Assembly (NCBI GenBank): GCA_024684035.1
Contig: JAIKXQ010000005.1
Location: 47,626-111,625 of the forward strand
DNA from: Eubacterium sp.
GTDB lineage: Bacteria; Bacillota; Clostridia; Lachnospirales; Lachnospiraceae
DNA length: 64,000 nt
Reading direction: 5' to 3'
The position numbers and the translations under genes are program-made. How positions within the stretch are numbered: position 1 is the first letter of the stretch; each line of letters opens with the position of its first letter. Shown here piece by piece: positions 60,537 to 64,000 of this stretch. The notes under the pieces are model-generated. The model was not told the DNA's origin. It did not search any database and saw only the letters and a list, made by a program, of their open reading frames with translations.

Positions 60537-62178
60537 GACACCGGCGGAGGAGTGCCGTGATAATGTGGACTACGTGCCGGCAAAGACACCGGTATTGATG
60601 GGACATCACTTCTCGTCCATTGCGGGTGCCGGACCTATCACCGGACCTGTACAGGCTGCCGTTTTCGGTTGGGTTCCGGTTATGCTCTGGATCCTGATCG
60701 GAGGTATTTTCTTCGGAGGTGTACACGACTTCGGAGCTCTCTTCGCGTCTCTGAGACATAAGGGACAGTCCATTGGAGAGATCATCGGATCAACAATGGG
60801 AAACAAGATGAAAAAACTCTTCCTTGTTTTTACCTATCTGACACTGCTTCTTGTGGTTGCTGCCTTCTCGTCTATGGTTGCGGGAACATTTAAAGCCACA
60901 TATACAGAGTCCGGAGTACTGGACAAGGCGGCAAGTTCTGCGAATGCCTCCACGGCAATGATTTCGCTTCTGTTTATCCTGATGGCCATTGTCTTCGGTT
61001 TCATGGTATACAGAAGGAATGCACCGCTTCTTGTGTCTACACTGGTGGGTATTGCAGCGATTGTAGGCGTGATTGTGCTGGGATTGGCCTTTCACCCGAT
61101 CTACCTCAGCGAGACTACATGGATGATCATCATAGGTATTTATATCGGCGTTGCATCCGTTGTTCCTGTATGGATCCTTCTGCAACCGAGAGATTATCTC
61201 AGCTCTTTCCTGCTTTATTTTATGTTGGCTCTTGCAGTAGTCGGGATCATCGGAGCTCATCCGAGCATGGCAAAAGTACCTGCGTTTACAGGCTTCTTTA
61301 ATGAGACACAGGGATATATGTTCCCGGCTCTGTTTGTAACGATTGCCTGTGGCGCGATCTCGGGCTTCCATTCACTGGTTTCTTCCGGTACTACATCCAA
61401 GCAGCTGGACAATGAGAAACATGCGCTTCCGGTTGCCTATGGTTCTATGCTTATTGAGTGCGTACTTGGACTTTGCACTGTCTGTGCGGTAGGTTCACTC
61501 TGGGATAAATTCTCCTCCGGAGAAGTGACGAACCCTATGCAGGTATTCTCTATGGGAATTGCCCACATGGTGGCTGCGATTCCGGGCATGGCAGGTACTG
61601 AGAAAGTGTGTCAGAGTCTGCTTATTCTTGCGGTTTCTGTATTCTGTCTTACATCTCTGGATACATCTGCGCGTCTTGCAAGATATACCTTCCAGGAACT
61701 CTGGCTTGGTACAGGCGAGACAGTTGACTCGGTGAATGGATACAAGAAAGTCCTCACCAATCCTTATGTCGCTACAGTAGTGACCATCGTCCTCGGTGTC
61801 GGCATGGGACTTACCGGTTATATCAATATCTGGCCGCTCTTCGGAGCATCCAACCAGCTTCTTGCTGCAGTAGGCCTTCTGGCGGTTGCCACCTGGCTCG
61901 GTAAAGTCGGCAAGAACAATAAAATGTTCTATATTCCGATGGTATTTATGCTCTGCGTCACAGTGACTTCACTGATCCAGACAGCCATCAAGAATATCAA
62001 GGTAATGACAGGCGGTGTAACAGCTGATTTTGGATGGAGCCTTGCGAGAACAGTAATCGCCGTACTTCTGGTGGTTCTTGCTCTGATCCTTGCTGCGGAC
62101 AGCATTCGCACCATGATCAAAAATGCGAAGGAAAAGAAAAATGCGTCCGTCTCTGCGGCAGCAACTGCAGCTGATTAA
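60430..62178 (+). CDS. cstA: CstA-family carbon-starvation / pyruvate-peptide transporter
   Basis: 582 residues with about 15 spans. The family signature YVPAKTPVLMGHHFSSIAG-AGPITGP near residue 40, GGVHDFGAL, and SSGTTSKQLDNE are present. Family members import pyruvate (CstA/BtsT) or peptides under carbon limitation. SD GAGGGGGA. Promoter shared with the overlapping upstream gene. A hairpin and a terminator follow at 62268 and 62396. Confidence 0.93.
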   Translation: MNTALILLIGIVVLACGYLFYGRWLAKTWGIDPTRKTPAEECRDNVDYVPAKTPVLMGHHFSSIAGAGPITGPVQAAVFGWVPVMLWILIGGIFFGGVHDFGALFASLRHKGQSIGEIIGSTMGNKMKKLFLVFTYLTLLLVVAAFSSMVAGTFKATYTESGVLDKAASSANASTAMISLLFILMAIVFGFMVYRRNAPLLVSTLVGIAAIVGVIVLGLAFHPIYLSETTWMIIIGIYIGVASVVPVWILLQPRDYLSSFLLYFMLALAVVGIIGAHPSMAKVPAFTGFFNETQGYMFPALFVTIACGAISGFHSLVSSGTTSKQLDNEKHALPVAYGSMLIECVLGLCTVCAVGSLWDKFSSGEVTNPMQVFSMGIAHMVAAIPGMAGTEKVCQSLLILAVSVFCLTSLDTSARLARYTFQELWLGTGETVDSVNGYKKVLTNPYVATVVTIVLGVGMGLTGYINIWPLFGASNQLLAAVGLLAVATWLGKVGKNNKMFYIPMVFMLCVTVTSLIQTAIKNIKVMTGGVTADFGWSLARTVIAVLLVVLALILAADSIRTMIKNAKEKKNASVSAAATAAD

Positions 62179-62267
62179 TCATGTTATGTAATCACGGCAA
62201 ACAGCTCTCCATACCCAGAAGGTTCCCAATATGTTTGTCGCGGTTGTCAATATTCGAGAATCATGTG

Positions 62268-62307
62268 CTCCGGTGTTTAAATCCTCTGATTTATCGCTCC
62301 ACCGGAG
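62268..62307 (+). other. Hairpin in the cstA trailer
   Basis: CTCCGGTG / CACCGGAG with a 24-nt loop and no T-run. Confidence 0.4.
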
Positions 62308-62395
62308 TATCTGGTTCGCCCCGCAGGACGTCACTGGCCATGGCGGGATATGAAAACCGGGTATATTTTTTAAATAAGAAAGAAATCTTACCTCT

Positions 62396-62436
62396 ACAGC
62401 GGTCTGTGTATTTGTGTGCAGTCCGCTGTTTTTTTA
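62396..62436 (+). terminator. Terminator of cstA
   Basis: ACAGCGG-T-CTG / CAG-T-CCGCTGT with a 12-nt loop and seven Ts, 217 nt after the stop. Confidence 0.8.
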
Positions 62437-62470
62437 TCTCATAGGAAATTCCTCCGAATTTCCCATGAGA

Positions 62471-62608
62471 CAAAACGCTCCGCTTAGATGCGCAGCTCGC
62501 AGATGGGAAGATCGCTTCGCGATTCTGCTCGCGCGCCTTTCGTCCGCTGCGCTCCCCTCAGGATTGAGGGGCTGGGGTAGTCGAAGTCCGCTTGCGGACT
62601 TTGTTCTG
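62471..62608 (+). repeat. Dispersed intergenic repeat, family B, copy 2
   Basis: 138 nt, same ends as copy 1 (34291-34428): CAAAACGCTCCGC and GCGGACTTTGTTCTG. Inner hairpins ATCGCTTCGCGAT and AGTCCGCTTGCGGACT are kept. It lies between the cstA terminator and a small unknown gene. The bases before it (62438-62470, CTCATAGGAAATTC...) form a short inverted repeat with GAATTTCCCATGAG. Confidence 0.85.
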
Positions 62609-62712
62609 GAAAAATTGTTACTTGACAAGTGTTTCCGGTGGGCTTATGTTTACGGAAAGAACGGACGAAATATACAATATAGCACAGGTATCGTGTGAGC
62701 GGATGACAGTCA

Positions 62713-63024
62713 TTGTTTGAAAACGGCAGAATTGAGGTTGATGAGACATTGTTCAGCGGATATCAGGCTCTGATCGGTTATTACAATGTGAATTATATTT
62801 GTAATATCGATTCCAGACGAAAAGAATGGCAGTTCAATAATTTTTTTGAACAATACGGTACAGACACGGAAGCGTACACCATGGAAATGATCGAGCATTA
62901 TTTCAGAAATAACGGCATTTCCTACAGGAGATACTTCCTCATGGACAACACGCGAAGCGAGCGGTCGAATATGACGCGTTTCGGTGAGTTTCTCCACCAG
63001 TCATGGATGACACCGGAGAAGTGA
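62713..63024 (+). CDS. Small unknown protein, possibly 5'-truncated
   Basis: The only possible start is a TTG at 62713, since a stop lies in frame just before it and no ATG occurs until late. The 103-residue product looks like real protein (YQALIGYYNVNYICNID, EMIEHYFRNNGISYRRYF), soluble, with no known family. There is no good SD. An ATG at 62703 in another frame stops after five codons, so a frameshift or loss of the true 5' end is possible; family B repeat copy 2 lies 104 bp upstream. A terminator follows at 63135. Confidence 0.45.
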   Translation: MFENGRIEVDETLFSGYQALIGYYNVNYICNIDSRRKEWQFNNFFEQYGTDTEAYTMEMIEHYFRNNGISYRRYFLMDNTRSERSNMTRFGEFLHQSWMTPEK

Positions 63025-63134
63025 GGAGAGAGGCCGGATCGTTTGATTTCCGAGGAGCGGGGCATACGATTCTTTGTTTGAGGGATAGAACACGGGGCTG
63101 TGTGAGAAGAGTGCACAGAAGACCGTAGCATATA

Positions 63135-63168
63135 AAGAAGGGACTGTCAAACGACAGTCCCTTCTTTT
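63135..63168. terminator. Terminator after the small unknown gene
   Basis: AAGAAGGGACTGTC / GACAGTCCCTTCTT with loop AAAC and TT; symmetric, so usable on both strands. Confidence 0.8.
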
Positions 63169-63183
63169 ACCATATATAAAAAG

Positions 63184-63210
63184 AAAAACCTTCAGAAATA
63201 ATCTGAAGGT
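63184..63210 (-). terminator. Terminator of the tRNA-Val/tRNA-Met unit
   Basis: On the minus strand ACCTTCAG / CTGAAGGT with a 7-nt loop and TTTTT after it, directly behind tRNA-Met. Confidence 0.85.
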
Positions 63211-63217
63211 GAAAGAG

Positions 63218-63291
63218 TAGCGAGAGGGGGATTTGAACCCTCGACACTGCGGGTATGAACCGCATGCTCTAGCCAACTGAGCTACCTCGCC
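63218..63291 (-). tRNA. tRNA-Met (anticodon CAU, elongator type)
   Basis: 74 nt on the minus strand: acceptor GGCGAGG / TCTCGCT (G-U at both ends of the stem), anticodon stem TGCGG / CCGCA with loop TTCATAC, T loop TTCAAAT with one A-C mismatch in its stem. The start is like elongator tRNA-Met. CCA is not encoded. Confidence 0.9.
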
Positions 63292-63322
63292 ATATTTAAA
63301 TACAAGTTACTTTGAGAAGAAG

Positions 63323-63395
63323 TGGGGCCTATAGGGCTCGAACCTATGACCCTCTGCTTGTAAGGCAGATGCTCTCCCAGCTGAGCTAAGACCCC
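63323..63395 (-). tRNA. tRNA-Val (anticodon UAC)
   Basis: 73 nt on the minus strand: acceptor GGGGTCT / AGGCCCC, anticodon stem TCTGC / GCAGA with loop CTTACAA, T arm ATAGG-TTCGAGC-CCTAT. CCA is not encoded. First of a two-tRNA unit; tRNA-Met follows after 31 nt. Confidence 0.95.
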
Positions 63396-63426
63396 ATGTC
63401 GTTGTCTCGCCGCAACCTGCTCCGCT

Positions 63427-63455
63427 AGTATAACCCGATATGAGGGGTATGTCAA
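63427..63455 (-). promoter_or_regulatory. Promoter of the tRNA-Val/tRNA-Met unit
   Basis: On the minus strand TTGACA (63455-63450), 17-nt spacer, TATACT (63432-63427), 32 nt before tRNA-Val. Confidence 0.88.
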
Positions 63456-63648
63456 CACCTTTTTTGAAATTTTTTTGAAAAAGTTTTCATTTCTTTTTGA
63501 CTTATTTATTTTGGCTAAAATCGGGTGTACCTATAGAGATTTTATAGTGAATGTGTTAGACTGAATACAGTGTATTTCCGTGATAGCGATCCGGCAGCAA
63601 AGGAATGCGTTGTCACAAACCAGACAGAAAGGATCGGTGGTTAAAGAA

Positions 63649-63999
63649 ATGGATAAAGTACAGGAACTGGTCACTCTTTTAAAAGCAGGACAGATCAAGG
63701 AAGAACAGGAGAAGAAGATTAATCCGATACTGTTCGTTGTTGCTGTCGTTGGAGCGATTGTCGCTGTATGTGGAATTGCCTATGCGATCTATCGCCATTT
63801 CAGCCCGGATTATCTGGGAGAATTTGACGATGACGACTTTGATGACGATTTCGAGGATTACTTTGATGATGAAGACTGCGATAACTTCGATGAAGACAGA
63901 GCAGAGAAAGATGATCCTGTTTCATCGGCATTCGATGATGACAGGGATGAGCAGAGAACACCATCAGAGACGAAAATCATCTTCCCGAGAGTTAAGTAA
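63649..63999 (+). CDS. Small membrane protein with very acidic tail, unknown
   Basis: Start at 63649, with GGTGG about nine bases upstream; an earlier frame start at 63580 has none. 116 residues: a cytoplasmic helix (VQELVTLLKAGQIKEEQEKK), one span (ILFVVAVVGAIVAVCGIAYAI), then an Asp-rich stretch (DDDDFDDDFEDYFDDEDCD) and a polar end. Helix-span-acidic tail proteins of this kind are common in Lachnospiraceae; their function is unknown. The acidic tail might bind cations or a basic partner. Confidence 0.75.
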   Translation: MDKVQELVTLLKAGQIKEEQEKKINPILFVVAVVGAIVAVCGIAYAIYRHFSPDYLGEFDDDDFDDDFEDYFDDEDCDNFDEDRAEKDDPVSSAFDDDRDEQRTPSETKIIFPRVK

Positions 64000-64000
64000 A

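Noticed and set aside
1..64000. CRISPR array, prophage, transposase or toxin-antitoxin pair
   Set aside because: No regularly spaced direct repeats, integrase, phage structural gene or paired small toxin genes were found in any part.

Overview
The window reads as a chromosomal segment of an anaerobic Firmicute, most likely a Lachnospiraceae-type clostridium. This rests on strong Shine-Dalgarno sites, roughly balanced GC in genes with AT-rich promoters, an Ech-type membrane [NiFe] hydrogenase, a type 1B dihydroorotate dehydrogenase (pyrK/pyrD), a CIRCE-linked htpG, a DUF5721-like gene and tRNAs without an encoded CCA. The family assignment is an inference from gene content; no rRNA gene is present to settle it. 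No CRISPR array, prophage or transposase was seen.

Positions 1-28400 form a large surface-glycan and cell-wall region. A truncated GT2 glycosyltransferase is followed, with 4-nt overlaps, by a histidine-phosphatase lipoprotein and a CHAP/NlpC-like cell-wall enzyme. Then come rfbC and an ABC-exporter polysaccharide operon: a Wzm-like permease with an extra extracytoplasmic domain, a 61-residue protein, a double-GT2 enzyme, a predicted methyltransferase/kinase-like protein, a Wzt ATPase with a C-terminal domain, and a second double-GT2 enzyme. Next are an L,D-transpeptidase, a sugar aminotransferase with two small DMT-type membrane proteins, and a convergent operon (ATP-grasp ligase, ArnC-like GT2, PLP enzyme) that together suggest assembly and flipping of a lipid-linked amino sugar. 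A GH25 lysozyme, a tRNA-Thr and two large polytopic membrane proteins close the region. Three of the wall enzymes carry the same DUF5648-like repeats attached to three different catalytic domains.

Positions 28789-39935 hold energy metabolism: a complete echABCDEF operon and the maturation genes hypF, hypC, hypD and hypE; hypA and hypB are not here. Positions 40000-49300 are a mixed housekeeping stretch: a GNAT acetyltransferase, glnS, a HAD phosphatase, a GT2, htpG behind a CIRCE operator, shikimate kinase, a DUF5721-like gene, a membrane-anchored small protein and a cold-shock protein. Positions 49607-59392 carry nucleotide biosynthesis, pyrF-pyrK-pyrD-pyrE and purE-purM-purN-purD, separated by a small membrane protein and an M29-like aminopeptidase. 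The window ends with a CstA-type transporter, two small unknown genes and a tRNA-Val/tRNA-Met pair.

The gaps between genes hold at least two families of GC-rich dispersed repeats. Family A has three copies (14406, 40059, 59470). Family B has two 138-nt copies (34291, 62471) plus related pieces near 40240 and 48824. These repeats, the two-part methyltransferase/kinase-like protein within the export operon, the beta-module shared by the two big glycosyltransferases and the aminotransferase/ATP-grasp/flippase cassette are the least explained content. All functions are read from motifs and context by eye; no database search was possible.
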